Notes: generated by a model from the letters alone, not told the origin. 56,999 bases of DNA from Loigolactobacillus backii (GCF_003946275.1 NZ_RHNQ01000006.1:1-56999); one strand, 5' to 3'; shown: positions 41,815-50,596, counted from the first letter of the stretch. Made by a program: numbers and translations.

Positions 41815-42009
41815 ATGTTAGATGATCGGTTATTAGGGCAAACTTTTCAATTAACAACAAGTGATTTACAAGGCGTTATCGAATTTTACGGGATTTGGTA
41901 CCATTATCTCGTGGAAGATACCGCCACTGCTGGTGATACCGTCACAATTGTTCGCGTTACTCCTTTATTATTGTACGTTCGTAAACAGGAGACCAACTTA
42001 GAGTACTAG
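41815..42009 (+). CDS. Small NfeD-like OB-fold protein, 64 aa
   Basis: A single short domain: MLDDRLLGQTFQLTTSDLQG, then VIEFYGIWYHYLVEDTATAG and DTVTIVRVTPLLLYVRKQ. This order resembles the soluble C-terminal OB fold of NfeD proteins (G-x-V...G-x-x-V-x-V...L-x-V), without their membrane part. NfeD genes usually pair with SPFH/stomatin genes, and such a gene follows 590 bases downstream on the same strand, which supports the guess. ATG at 41815 with a very strong GGAGGAGG. Family assignment is by pattern. Confidence 0.6.
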   Translation: MLDDRLLGQTFQLTTSDLQGVIEFYGIWYHYLVEDTATAGDTVTIVRVTPLLLYVRKQETNLEY

Positions 42010-42389
42010 CTTGTCACTCAAAAGCTACCGTTATTAATAATTATCGGCTCAATTTTTAGCCAGTACCTAATCTAAATTCCAATTTACATTTACCATCTAT
42101 AATCGTTAATTATAAAACAATAATTAGACGTTTTTTAGCCTATTTGTTAATTACTACACTATCTTAACTAATCAACTTAAGGTACACTATGTGGGAACCT
42201 TGTTAGTAGAATATGTCTTAAAAGGTGTTCAAATTTGACTGCGTAATTTTAATCAATTATTTGGTGAAAAAAGCATAAATTAGCTGTCGACTAGTCAGGC
42301 TAGCAAATCGGACAGCAGTACTTTTAGGAAATATTTAGGTCAATTTTTAGGTGTAGAACTTTTGTAAAAAATGATTTCAGAACACGAGC
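42010..42389. other. 380-base spacer ahead of the SPFH gene
   Basis: AT-rich, no intact gene. It holds an AATTATAAAACAATAATTAGAC stretch of low complexity, a CTAGTCAGGCTAG imperfect palindrome near 42290 and nothing recognisable as RNA gene or strong terminator. Confidence 0.4.
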
Positions 42390-42548
42390 GTGATAAAAAA
42401 ATTGATTTTTGGTTTACGTGCGTAACGAAGGCTAATTTCAATAACCAGCACTATAGTCATTAGCTTAGCAGGCACATGGACCCCGCGACCTTAGCGCATG
42501 GTCTAAAGTAGTAAGCGGCTAGGGGTTTTTGTTCTAGTCTCTATTCTG
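42390..42548 (+). repeat. Dispersed intergenic repeat, copy 5 (degenerate)
   Basis: Starts GTGATAAAAAAATTGATTTT, has GGTTTACGTGCGTAACGAAGG as the block corresponding to TTCACTGCGTAACGTAAGC, then a divergent middle and ends AAAGTAGTAAGCGGCTAGGGG and TTTTTGTTCTAGTCTC, the degraded terminator arm. The most diverged copy. Confidence 0.65.
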
Positions 42549-42600
42549 AAAGATTTTTAGATAAATAGGTTTCATTGTATTAAAAAGGAGGAAATTGATT

Positions 42601-43548
42601 ATGTTTGGTTGGATCATTGGGGTTATCGTTTTAGTTGTACTTATTTTATTTGGGATACTTTTCTTTTCTACTTTTGCTATTATTCATACCGGTGAGGTTG
42701 GCATCGTTGAACGACTTGGTGTTTACGTGCGTACATTAGAACCAGGCTTCCACGTTGTCTTACCAATAATTTACCGAATTACACAGATTGTCAATATGAA
42801 ACAAATCCCCTTAAAAGTGGAAGAACAAGAAGTTATTACTAAGGATAACGTTGTTGTTAAGATTTCTGAAACCCTGAAATACCACATTACTGACGTCAAT
42901 GCTTATGTTTATAAAAATAAGAATTCCGTTTTGAGTATGGTTCAGGATACTCGGGCTAACCTTCGTGGCATCATCGGCAACATGGATTTAAATGATGTTT
43001 TAAATGGAACCGAGAAGATTAATACCACTTTATTCCAACAAATTGCGTCAACTACAGCCGGTTACGGCCTAAACGTTGATCGGGTCAACATTGATTCGAT
43101 TAAGGTTGACGGCGATATTCAAGAATCAATGAATAAATTACTCCGTGCTTCTCGTGAAAAACAGGCCAATATCACCGAGGCTGAAGGTTACAAACAAGCG
43201 GCAATTGCTAAAGCTGAAGGTCAAAAACAAAGTACCATTCTTGAGGCCGAAGCCAATAAACAAACGCAAGTCCTTGAGGCTCAAGGTAAGGCCGAAAGTC
43301 AACGGTTGGTCGCTGAATCTGTCCGTGATCAAATCAACCAAATTAATTCGGCCTTAGCCAATAACGGTGAATTATTCCTTCAATATAAGAATGTCGAAGC
43401 CATGGAACAAGTTGCCGCCGGACAAAATAATACCATTGTTTTACCTAACAAATCACTTGATAGCCTAGGCACTATTCCAGCAATTGGTAAGGTGCTAACG
43501 GGTAGTAAAGTTGCTAAGTCTAACGATGAAGACGTTAAACTAAATTAA
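42601..43548 (+). CDS. SPFH/Band 7 (stomatin-like) membrane protein
   Basis: 315-aa membrane scaffold protein. One N-terminal membrane segment (about 3-26), then the SPFH domain with VGIVERLGVYVRTLEPGFHV (about 36-55) and the VVKISETLKYHITDV strand, then a long coiled coil (about 190-270) of the repeating form AEGYKQAAIAKAEGQKQ, rich in Ala/Glu/Gln. This is the QmcA/YbbK architecture, which usually works with NfeD in membrane microdomains or with FtsH-type proteases. ATG at 42601 is nine bases from AAGGAGG and preferred to a TTG six bases earlier. Confidence 0.92.
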   Translation: MFGWIIGVIVLVVLILFGILFFSTFAIIHTGEVGIVERLGVYVRTLEPGFHVVLPIIYRITQIVNMKQIPLKVEEQEVITKDNVVVKISETLKYHITDVNAYVYKNKNSVLSMVQDTRANLRGIIGNMDLNDVLNGTEKINTTLFQQIASTTAGYGLNVDRVNIDSIKVDGDIQESMNKLLRASREKQANITEAEGYKQAAIAKAEGQKQSTILEAEANKQTQVLEAQGKAESQRLVAESVRDQINQINSALANNGELFLQYKNVEAMEQVAAGQNNTIVLPNKSLDSLGTIPAIGKVLTGSKVAKSNDEDVKLN

Positions 43549-43573
43549 TTAATTACGCTAATAAGATCCACAA

Positions 43574-43648
43574 AGAGGCTGGGACAAAAATCCTAGCCTC
43601 TTACTGTTTCCGATCATTACTCTAGAACGTGCGCCAAAATCTACATCA
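43574..43648 (-). repeat. Dispersed intergenic repeat, copy 6 (with terminator)
   Basis: GAGGCTGGGA / TCCTAGCCTC hairpin, then TTACTGTTTCCGATCATTAC, TCTAGAACGTGCGCCAAAA. Reverse orientation. Terminates the SPFH gene and the convergent methyltransferase. Confidence 0.8.
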
Positions 43649-44356
43649 CTTACTTGCCCGTACTTTAATGTGGCGATAATCGGCCTCCCAATGATCTTGT
43701 TTCCACAAACTGTCCTTCAAATTTTGAACCATATTGTGGATGATCAACGTCTGTTTCGCCTGACTTAATTTAAATAAATCAGTTGCAAAAAATTGTTCAA
43801 TCCAATTTTTCAAACCAGCAGCGCCACCTGCAAGTACTGTTGGCCGATCATAAACAGTGATCTCCTCAACCTTAAATTGATGGCTACGCAATAAGGTTGC
43901 GTAATCAAGCCGCGTCGGGAAAAAGAACGGCGAATGGTATTCCCGGTCTAGTTGTGTAAGTTCATGCTGAAAAGCCTGCTGAATCCGAGCAATATTCCCG
44001 GCAGCACCAAATTCACAAATCAGCTGACCATTTGCTTTCAATAAAGTGAAAATATTTTGTAATAGTTTATCTTGATCCTTAATCCAGTGAAAAACTGCGT
44101 TAGAAAATACAACATCATATCTTTCTGTTTGCATTACTGGCAGCAAAACATTCTTTATTTGAAGGTCCAATTGCGGAAATTTAGCTCTGGCCTGTTTAAT
44201 CATATTGGCCGATTGATCAATCCCAACAACCTGATGACCGGCCCGAGCAATCTCATTTGTTAGTGTGCCAGTCCCACAACCAATATCAATAATATGCTGC
44301 GGTGTTTTAGGTAATTCGGCCAGCAGATTTTGCCACAAAAGCGTGCTTTGTATCAT
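43646..44356 (-). CDS. SAM-dependent methyltransferase (Tam-like), N-terminally frameshifted
   Basis: 236 residues of a class I methyltransferase related to trans-aconitate methyltransferase. Motif I is HIIDIGCGTGTLTNEIARAG (about 20-39), then VVGIDQSANMIKQARAKFP, VFSNAVFHWIKDQ and a late LICEFGAAGNI. The intact frame starts at an ATG at 44356 with no ribosome site, and the expected N-terminus (M-x-W-N-x-x-x-Y-D...FV) is instead found in another frame just upstream, from an ATG at 44378 with a good site. About 250 residues would be normal. So the gene is probably broken by a small deletion, or translated from a weak internal start. Confidence 0.75.
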   Translation of the reverse strand: MIQSTLLWQNLLAELPKTPQHIIDIGCGTGTLTNEIARAGHQVVGIDQSANMIKQARAKFPQLDLQIKNVLLPVMQTERYDVVFSNAVFHWIKDQDKLLQNIFTLLKANGQLICEFGAAGNIARIQQAFQHELTQLDREYHSPFFFPTRLDYATLLRSHQFKVEEITVYDRPTVLAGGAAGLKNWIEQFFATDLFKLSQAKQTLIIHNMVQNLKDSLWKQDHWEADYRHIKVRASK

Positions 44357-44378
44357 ATTTTTGTGCGTTCCATTCCAT
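44307..44378 (-). pseudogene. Out-of-frame N-terminal piece of the Tam-like methyltransferase
   Basis: ATG at 44378 behind GAGGGA begins MEWNAQKYDTKHAFVAK, the normal start of this methyltransferase family, but the frame then runs to TAA at 44307 and differs by one base from the main reading frame. Removal of about 11 bases after FVAK (where relatives have Y-G-x-D-L-L) would explain both the shift and the missing residues. Confidence 0.7.
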
Positions 44379-44402
44379 CTTAATTCCCTCTTTAAGTTTC
44401 AA

Positions 44403-44577
44403 TTAAAAATAGTAAGCAGCTGGGACTTTTGTCTCAGTGAAGTGAACCCCCGGTATTGGACCAAAATCTAATACCGGGGGTTCACTTCACAGCCGCTTAC
44501 TATTTTCTAGAATATGCGCTAAAAATTTGGATTCACTGCGTAACGTAAACTCCAAACCGACTTTTATCCAACTCCCT
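44403..44577 (-). repeat. Dispersed intergenic repeat, copy 7, with a second hairpin inserted
   Basis: Outer arms AAAATAGTAAGCAGCT / AGCCGCTTACTATTTT enclose an inner perfect stem GTGAAGTGAACCCCCGGTATT / AATACCGGGGGTTCACTTCAC (inner stem about 44434-44488). The rest of the family repeat follows (GCGCTAAAAATTTGGATTCA, CTGCGTAACGTAAAC, CGACTTTTATCCAACTCCC). The inner core matches the metF terminator in reverse. Terminates the MFS gene on the minus strand. Confidence 0.78.
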
Positions 44578-44583
44578 TATTTG

Positions 44584-45876
44584 TTATTCGATTATTTTCT
44601 GTTTTGTTTCTGGACCAAAGTACCAGACAACAGCCGCCGCAATTAAAGCAATTCCGCTAATCATAACAAAAATCAACGTGGGACTAAACCAGGTCAAAAA
44701 TGCAGTTACCGCGTACGGCATGGCAACGGTAAATAATTTTGCAATACCGTTAGCAATGCCGGAACCACGAAAACGAAAAGTAGTTGGAAATAATTCAGCA
44801 ACGTAGACGGCGACCACGGTGGCCATTAAAACGTAAAAACAACAGGTTAAGAAGAAGCCAACAATCATTACACCGACAGAAGTAGTTTGGTAAGCGTATA
44901 GCATGCCAAACACTGCTACTAGAATAAAACTTGGAACGATTACCCATTTTCGACCAATTCGATCAACCAATAAAGTACCGATCGCGGCACCAACTGGCGC
45001 ACCTAACATCATGATCGTTGAAAATCCAAGTGAGTGAACAACATTAATTCCCCGTTTAATCAATAAAGTTGGCACCCAGGTTGTAAAAGTGTACTGGCAA
45101 ATAATCGTCGCTGAAACGGCAACAATTGCGACTAGTAAACTAATTCCAAGCCTTGGGGTGTGAACGGCTGGTGCCTTGGCCTGTTCTTCTTGCTCAATTA
45201 TTGGTTGATTGTCTTCTAATTTTTCAATAATGGCGGCCGCCTGTTCTCGCTTACCGTGTGCGATTAACCAACGTGGGGATTCCGGAATATCGCGGCGTAA
45301 AATCCATAACACAATTGCAAAAATTCCGACCATCACGAACATAATCCGCCAGCCAAAACGAGGAATAATCAACGTACACAGCAACATCGTAATCGGTGCA
45401 CCACAGTTAGCAATTAAGGAAGCAGCCGCACACCAACGTCCCCGTGATTTAATCGGTGCAAATTCATTTAGCATTGAATAGCCCGTTACGATTTCTGAAC
45501 CAAGCCCAACGCTGCTCATAAACCGACAAAAAATCAAGAAGCTCATATTGGGTGCAAATGCCCCAATAAAAGTAAATCCGCCAAATAAAACAAGATTGAC
45601 CTGATAGGCCTTGCGCCTGCCTTGCAAATCACCAATAAAACCGGCCAACAACGAGCCAATAAAGAGGCCAAGGAACCCAACTGATAAAAATACTGTGTTT
45701 TTCATTAAAGTTGACCAGCCAGATTTCAGGAGAACACTGGCAACACCACTTGCCATGTAAACATCAATGGCGTCCAAAAACATACCTCCAGAAACTAATG
45801 CAAAAATTTTATAAAAAAGTGGCGTTGTGCTGGTATGGTCCAGTCGCCGTTCTAAACTCATTGCTTGAGCTGCCAT
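44584..45876 (-). CDS. MFS metabolite transporter (sugar porter/organic-acid type)
   Basis: 430-aa carrier with 12 membrane segments. Signatures: FLDAIDVYMASGV in segment 1 (Asp pair typical of proton symporters for organic or aromatic acids), GDLQGRRKAYQ in loop 2-3, RFMSSVGLGSEIVTGYSMLNE in segment 4 and the second-half VDRIGRKW loop. A charged central loop of about 40 residues lies near 215-255. ATG at 45876 behind GAGGAGGAG. It follows leuD by about 150 bases on the same strand and may be part of the leucine transcript, perhaps for a branched-chain intermediate; a possible leader peptide lies between. Substrate unknown. Confidence 0.85.
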   Translation of the reverse strand: MAAQAMSLERRLDHTSTTPLFYKIFALVSGGMFLDAIDVYMASGVASVLLKSGWSTLMKNTVFLSVGFLGLFIGSLLAGFIGDLQGRRKAYQVNLVLFGGFTFIGAFAPNMSFLIFCRFMSSVGLGSEIVTGYSMLNEFAPIKSRGRWCAAASLIANCGAPITMLLCTLIIPRFGWRIMFVMVGIFAIVLWILRRDIPESPRWLIAHGKREQAAAIIEKLEDNQPIIEQEEQAKAPAVHTPRLGISLLVAIVAVSATIICQYTFTTWVPTLLIKRGINVVHSLGFSTIMMLGAPVGAAIGTLLVDRIGRKWVIVPSFILVAVFGMLYAYQTTSVGVMIVGFFLTCCFYVLMATVVAVYVAELFPTTFRFRGSGIANGIAKLFTVAMPYAVTAFLTWFSPTLIFVMISGIALIAAAVVWYFGPETKQKIIE

Positions 45877-45927
45877 TGAATCTCCTCCTCATTTTATAGG
45901 AACACTTTGCGTTGACACGCAAACTAA

Positions 45928-45981
45928 TTATCTTCGGATGATAGCCATTCTCCTAGCGCTTAAACTGCGCACTCGAAACAT
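45928..45981 (-). CDS. Possible arginine-rich leader peptide before the MFS gene, 17 aa
   Basis: ATG at 45981 with a strong GAGGAGG, stop TAA at 45928. The peptide MFRVRSLSARRMAIIRR has six Arg of 17, coded by CGA, CGC, AGG, AGA, CGA, AGA. Directly after the stop is a TTTGCGT / ACGCAAA hairpin, and the same TTTGCGCAAA palindrome occurs before the peptide. A block of about 25 bases (GAGGAGG with the upstream AAACATTTTGCG-like element) is duplicated before the MFS start. Could be a regulatory leader or chance. Confidence 0.4.
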   Translation of the reverse strand: MFRVRSLSARRMAIIRR

Positions 45982-46027
45982 GGTCCTCCTCATTCTTTTA
46001 GAAACATTTTGCGCAAAGGCCTATTTT

Positions 46028-46612
46028 TTAGTCAAATACCGGCATCTTTGCTTCAAATGCTGTGATTTGGTCTTCGTAAGTCATCGTTAAATCAATATCA
46101 TCAGTTCCCTTTAAAAACTTGTCTTTCCAAGTTGGATTGATTTCAAAAGTAAATTCATGGTTAGCGTACTTTACGCGTTGGTGCACCAAATCAATCGTGA
46201 TTGTCTCTTCCGGCGTCGCCTTGGCCAAAATATCGCGGGCCGTTTGGGGTAAAACAATTGGTAGTAGACCATTTTTAGTACAGTTCATGTAAAAAATATC
46301 GCTGTAACCGCCGGCAATAATAACTTTAAACCCCCAATCCTTTAATGCCCAAGCAGCGTGTTCACGTGAAGAACCACAACCAAAATTGTTCCCGGTTACT
46401 AGAATTGTGGCTCCCTTTGAAGTTGGTTGATTCAAAATAAAATCAGGATTTGGCCGACCATTTTTCAAATAGCGCCAATCATAAAAAAGGTGAATACCAA
46501 AACCAGTTTTTAGAATATTCTTTAAAAATTGTTTCGGAATAATTTGATCAGTATCGACATCATTTCGCATTAAAGCAACTGATTTTCCTGTATGTACAGT
46601 AATTGGTTCCAT
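46028..46612 (-). CDS. leuD: 3-isopropylmalate dehydratase small subunit
   Basis: 194-aa subunit of isopropylmalate isomerase. Early [13 protein letters not shown] (about residues 20-32) and the [21 protein letters not shown] block (about 71-91), with the substrate-binding SSRE, are complete. The swivelling domain pairs with LeuC to convert 2- to 3-isopropylmalate. Last of the four leu genes, 20 bases after leuC; ATG at 46612 behind GGGAAG. Length normal for LeuD1 type. Confidence 0.96.
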   Translation of the reverse strand: MEPITVHTGKSVALMRNDVDTDQIIPKQFLKNILKTGFGIHLFYDWRYLKNGRPNPDFILNQPTSKGATILVTGNNFGCGSSREHAAWALKDWGFKVIIAGGYSDIFYMNCTKNGLLPIVLPQTARDILAKATPEETITIDLVHQRVKYANHEFTFEINPTWKDKFLKGTDDIDLTMTYEDQITAFEAKMPVFD

Positions 46613-46632
46613 TTTTTCTCTTCCCTTCTGAA

Positions 46633-48012
46633 TTAAGCCGTAACTGTTTGTTTACGAATATCAACAAAGTGCCCGTATATTGCTGCCGTTGCAACCATTG
46701 CTGGACTTGCCAAATGGGTCATTGACCCCACTCCCTGGCGACCAACGAAATTACGGTTAGAAGTTGATGCACAATGTACTCCGGCTGGCACTTGATCTGG
46801 ATTCATTCCCAGACATGCCGAGCACCCAGGTTCACGCCACTCACAACCAGCGTCCTTGAAAATTTTATCGTATCCCCGTCGCTCGGCCTCTTCACGAATG
46901 GCTCGAGAAGCCGGCACAACTAACGCCGTAATCTTTGGGTTAATGTGCCGCCCTTTTAAAATATTAGCGGCAATTTTTAAATCAGATAAACGCCCGTTAG
47001 TACAAGAACCAATAAAGACAAAACCAATATCAATTTCTTCTGGCTTTTGCGCTGGCTTCAGGCCCTCATAGTCATAAGCCTTTTGGTCATTAATATCTTT
47101 TGGCTCTGGAAATGGCTGATCAATCGGAACGGCCATCCCCGGATTAGTCCCCCAAGAAACGTAAGGTGCCAGACTAGAAACATCAAAGTCCATTCGGTCA
47201 TCAAAAGCACTTTCGTCATCCGTATAAAATTGTTGCCAGTATGCTTTAGCGGCGGCCATATCTTTTGGTGCGTATTCGCGACCAGTTACGTAATCAAAGG
47301 TCGTCTGATCCGGGCGAATAATCCCGCTCTTGGCACCACCTTCAATCACCATATTACATAAAGTCATCCGTTCATCCATCGACATATTTTCAATCGTGTT
47401 ACCGTAAAATTCAATCGCATAACCCGTTCCAAAATCAACGCCATTTTGCGCAATTAACGCCATAACTAAATCTTTAGCGTAAACACCCTTTTGAAAATCA
47501 CCATGAACGTGAATTCCCATTGTTTTCGGTTTGGCCTGCCAAATCGTCTGGGTTGCGAAAACATGTTCCACTTCTGAAGTTCCAATCCCAAAGGCAATCG
47601 ACCCAAAGGCACCATGCGTGGAAGTGTGCGAATCCCCACAAACAATGACTTCACCAGGCTGGGTCAACCCTAGCTGCGGTCCAATTGCGTGGATAATTAC
47701 TTGCTGTTCTTCGCCAATTGCCGCCAAACGAACGCCAAAATCAGTACAATTTTTTCGTAAAGTGTCCATTTGTTTACGGGAAATAACGTCTTTAACGTTA
47801 AAAATATCTTCAGTTGGTACATTATGATCCATGGTTGCAAATGTACGATCTGGTCGCCGAACTTTACGGTTGTTTTCCCATAATCCTTCAAAAGCCTGCG
47901 GCGACGTTACTTCATGAACTAGGTGAAGATCAACGTAGATTAATTGCGGTTCACCCGCTTTACCACTAATAACGTGTTTATTCCAAATTTTGTCGTACAT
48001 TGTTTGTGCCAT
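46633..48012 (-). CDS. leuC: 3-isopropylmalate dehydratase large subunit
   Basis: 459-aa aconitase-family subunit carrying a 4Fe-4S cluster. The three cysteine ligands are in [13 protein letters not shown] and in [12 protein letters not shown] (C-x2-C), after [22 protein letters not shown] is the active-site block. Iron-sulphur dependence contrasts with the clusterless MutY of the same organism. Lies 20 bases after leuB; AGCAGG is the likely ribosome site before ATG 48012. Confidence 0.97.
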   Translation of the reverse strand: MAQTMYDKIWNKHVISGKAGEPQLIYVDLHLVHEVTSPQAFEGLWENNRKVRRPDRTFATMDHNVPTEDIFNVKDVISRKQMDTLRKNCTDFGVRLAAIGEEQQVIIHAIGPQLGLTQPGEVIVCGDSHTSTHGAFGSIAFGIGTSEVEHVFATQTIWQAKPKTMGIHVHGDFQKGVYAKDLVMALIAQNGVDFGTGYAIEFYGNTIENMSMDERMTLCNMVIEGGAKSGIIRPDQTTFDYVTGREYAPKDMAAAKAYWQQFYTDDESAFDDRMDFDVSSLAPYVSWGTNPGMAVPIDQPFPEPKDINDQKAYDYEGLKPAQKPEEIDIGFVFIGSCTNGRLSDLKIAANILKGRHINPKITALVVPASRAIREEAERRGYDKIFKDAGCEWREPGCSACLGMNPDQVPAGVHCASTSNRNFVGRQGVGSMTHLASPAMVATAAIYGHFVDIRKQTVTA

Positions 48013-48031
48013 TTTAAAAACCTGCTTTCGT

Positions 48032-49072
48032 TTAAATATGTTGAATAATTGCTTTCGTCATTACTTGCGTTGTTGCCTTTCCACCTAAATCTGGTGGAAG
48101 AATTCCTTCTTGCAGTGTTGCGGTCACCGCAGCATCAATTAAATCTGCTGTCTGAGTTTCCTGAAACGAGTTCCGCAGCATCATGGTAATCGAGTTAATC
48201 ATCGACAGTGGATCAGCAATTCCTTTGCCGGCAATATCTGGCGCTGATCCGTGAATTGGTTCGTAAAGGCTTGGGCCGCTATCACCCCGGCTCTCGGAAG
48301 GAATTGTGCCAAGTGAACCAGTAACCGTTGCCGCCTCGTCACTTAAAATGTCACCAAATAAATTTTCTGTAATAATCACATCAAAATTAGTGGGTTGCTG
48401 CACAATTTTCATTGCCGCGGCATCGACATATTCAAAATCTAACCGAATTTCGGGATAATCTGTTGCCATCTCATTTGCGATCGCTCGCCACAATTTACTA
48501 GTTGCTAGGACATTTGCTTTATCGACCACTGTAACGTGTTGGCGCCGCTGCTTGGCCAGTTCAAAACCCGCCTTTAAAATACGCTGAATCTCTTTACGAG
48601 AATAATACATTGTGTCAAGTGCCTCAGCAGCGTGTTGGTAGCGTGGTTCACCAAAGTAAATGCCGCTGGTTAGTTCACGAACAATAACAAAATCAGTCCC
48701 CTGTGCAATTTCTGCCTTTAACGGTGAGCGTTGAACTAGTGCTGGATTAACGTGAGTTGGTCGAATATTGGCAAATAAATTCAAGGCTTTGCGAATTGCT
48801 AGTAATCCTTGCTCTGGTCGTTTAGGCGCCTGATCCCATTTAGGCCCACCAATTGCTGCCAATAAAATTGCGTCGGCCGCCTTGGTACCGCTAATAGTTG
48901 CTGCCGGTAGTGGCTCACCAACCTGATCAATTGCCGCCCCGCCAAATGGGTACGTGGTAGTGTGATAATTAAAATTTGTGACCTTAGCCGCTGCCGCAAA
49001 AACCTTTAGCCCGGCCGCCATAATTTCTGGTCCAATGTAATCACCTGGCAAAATTGCAATTTCATAACTCAT
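48032..49072 (-). CDS. leuB: 3-isopropylmalate dehydrogenase
   Basis: 346-aa NAD-dependent beta-decarboxylating dehydrogenase giving 2-oxoisocaproate. [18 protein letters not shown] is the N-terminal nucleotide-side motif, [16 protein letters not shown] (about 91-106) holds the substrate arginines, the [15 protein letters not shown] lysine region follows, and [15 protein letters not shown] plus [17 protein letters not shown] form the metal and NAD sites. The ATG overlaps the leuA stop (ATGA), so the two are translationally coupled. A related enzyme, icd, is elsewhere in the window. Confidence 0.97.
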   Translation of the reverse strand: MSYEIAILPGDYIGPEIMAAGLKVFAAAAKVTNFNYHTTTYPFGGAAIDQVGEPLPAATISGTKAADAILLAAIGGPKWDQAPKRPEQGLLAIRKALNLFANIRPTHVNPALVQRSPLKAEIAQGTDFVIVRELTSGIYFGEPRYQHAAEALDTMYYSRKEIQRILKAGFELAKQRRQHVTVVDKANVLATSKLWRAIANEMATDYPEIRLDFEYVDAAAMKIVQQPTNFDVIITENLFGDILSDEAATVTGSLGTIPSESRGDSGPSLYEPIHGSAPDIAGKGIADPLSMINSITMMLRNSFQETQTADLIDAAVTATLQEGILPPDLGGKATTQVMTKAIIQHI

Positions 49073-50265
49073 GCCGAAACCACTTCCTTTACAACTGTTT
49101 CTTCACAGGCACCATCTTTTGCAATGGCGGTCATCATCCGGTGTAAATCATCTTCCGAAACCAACTTAGTTTGATCAGCAATTCGTTTGAAAATTGGAAA
49201 AATAGTTCGCATTTCTTCCCGATTAACGTCATAACCCATCTCATTTAACTTCACCATAATTGCGTGACTACCTGACAATTTACCTAATGGCAATGCCGTT
49301 GCTTTCATACCCACGGTTTCTGGCGTTAAAATTTCATAAGTTTGCGGATTTTTCAGATAACCATCTTGGTGAATACCCGATTCAATCGAGAAACAATTAA
49401 CACCTGTTACTGGTTGATTATTGGCGACTTGCATCTGAGCAAAATTACTGACCATTTCACTTGTTTGCTTCGTTTCCTTCATATTGATGTTGTCGGTGCA
49501 CTGATAATAGTCTTTGCGGACGTAGAAATTAGCCGCAATTTGTTCTAAGGCTACATTACCAGCGTGTTCACCAATCCCATTTATCGTCCCTTCGACCCGG
49601 GTCGCACCATTCTCGATGGCAGCTAACGTATTGGCCGTGGCCATCCCCAAGTCATTATGACAATGAGAAGAAAAAATAATGTCATCAAACTGTTGAATAT
49701 GTTGTTGTAAGTATTGAAATAGATGCCCGTATTCAATTGGATTTGTGTAGCCAACCGTGTCGGCAATATTGATAACGGTCGCTCCAGCATCAATCGCGGT
49801 TTGACAAGCCTCGGCTAAAAAATCAAGTTCGGTTCGAGTTGCATCTTCAGGTGAAAACTGAACAATATCAAAAAATTGTTTGGCGTAACTGACGTGTGCT
49901 CTAATACTTTCAATCACTTGTTCTTTAGTCATGTGTAATTTAGATTCGCGATGAATTGGACTAGTTGCAATAAAAACATGAATTTGTTTAATCGCGGCGT
50001 CCTTAGTTGCCTTGGTGCACGAATCAATGTCGGCATTTTTACACCGAGCCAGCCCTGTAATCATCGTGTGATCAACAGCCTTTGAAACGGCCGCGACGGC
50101 TTCAAAGTCTTGCGGTGAAGCAATTGGAAAGCCTGCTTCAATCACGTCAACGCCCCACTTCTCTAATTGTTTAGCGATTGCAACCTTTTGTTGAATGCTA
50201 AAGTTAACCCCAATTGTCTGTTCACCATCGCGTAACGTCGTATCAAAAAAATGGATTTTTTTCAT
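49069..50265 (-). CDS. leuA: 2-isopropylmalate synthase, short form without C-terminal regulatory domain
   Basis: 398-aa first enzyme of leucine synthesis, condensing acetyl-CoA with 2-oxoisovalerate. The catalytic barrel has [16 protein letters not shown] (about 8-23), [12 protein letters not shown] and the metal HxH in [14 protein letters not shown] (about 197-210); the linker has the GIHQDGYLK and LGKLSGSH blocks. The protein ends about where the leucine-binding regulatory domain (about 110-130 residues, present in the usual 510-aa LeuA) should begin, so feedback inhibition is probably absent. ATG at 50265 behind AAAGGAGAG is chosen over 50292. Leucine leader and attenuator lie upstream. 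Confidence 0.95.
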   Translation of the reverse strand: MKKIHFFDTTLRDGEQTIGVNFSIQQKVAIAKQLEKWGVDVIEAGFPIASPQDFEAVAAVSKAVDHTMITGLARCKNADIDSCTKATKDAAIKQIHVFIATSPIHRESKLHMTKEQVIESIRAHVSYAKQFFDIVQFSPEDATRTELDFLAEACQTAIDAGATVINIADTVGYTNPIEYGHLFQYLQQHIQQFDDIIFSSHCHNDLGMATANTLAAIENGATRVEGTINGIGEHAGNVALEQIAANFYVRKDYYQCTDNINMKETKQTSEMVSNFAQMQVANNQPVTGVNCFSIESGIHQDGYLKNPQTYEILTPETVGMKATALPLGKLSGSHAIMVKLNEMGYDVNREEMRTIFPIFKRIADQTKLVSEDDLHRMMTAIAKDGACEETVVKEVVSA

Positions 50266-50337
50266 ATTCAAGCTCTCCTTTTCTATTTGCAATTAGTTAG
50301 CGTGTAAATTGTCGCTAGTACACGCACCTCTGAAAAA

Positions 50338-50425
50338 TAAAACGAGCACCCTACTTAAAAAGTAGGGTGCTCGGCTTGAATGCTTTGCTTGTGAGCCCTA
50401 CTTCCTAACGCGAATAGGGCTCAAC
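50338..50425 (-). promoter_or_regulatory. Leucine attenuator of leuABCD
   Basis: Minus strand: terminator CGAGCACCCTACTT / AAGTAGGGTGCTCG (50343-50373) followed by TTTTATTTTT. The antiterminator arm AAGTAGGG (50395-50403 region) can pair with CCCTACTT of the terminator. That arm can instead be sequestered by GCCCTACT within the leader peptide or by GAGCCCTA at 50414-50421. Ribosome stalling at Leu codons frees it and lets transcription continue. Confidence 0.86.
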
Positions 50426-50447
50426 ACGATGATGTGTAGAGTCCTGG

Positions 50448-50525
50448 TTAGAGGAGTAGGGCAAGTGCTAAAGTGGCCATCTCTTGGTTAGATTTATTCA
50501 ATTTTGCAGTTGAAAAATAATTCAT
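50448..50525 (-). CDS. leuL: leu operon leader peptide, 25 aa
   Basis: ATG at 50525 with a strong AAAGGAGG; frame ends TAA at 50448. The peptide starts MNYFSTAKLNKS and ends ATLALALLL, with five Leu codons (TTA, CTT, CTA, CTC, CTC) among its last eight, the classic mark of a leucine leader. The codon stretch GCC CTA CT is at the same time an RNA arm (AGTAGGGC on the plus strand, 50455-50462) complementary to the antiterminator arm at 50395-50402. Regulatory peptide only. Confidence 0.88.
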   Translation of the reverse strand: MNYFSTAKLNKSNQEMATLALALLL

Positions 50526-50567
50526 ATTGATGACCTCCTTTAAACACTTTATTTGTTGTTGGTATTT

Positions 50568-50596
50568 ATATTAATCGTCTAAATGTGAAATGTCAA
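50568..50596 (-). promoter_or_regulatory. Promoter of the leu operon
   Basis: Minus strand TTGACA (50591-50596), 17-base spacer, TAATAT (50568-50573), about 40 bases before the leader peptide. Confidence 0.78.
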
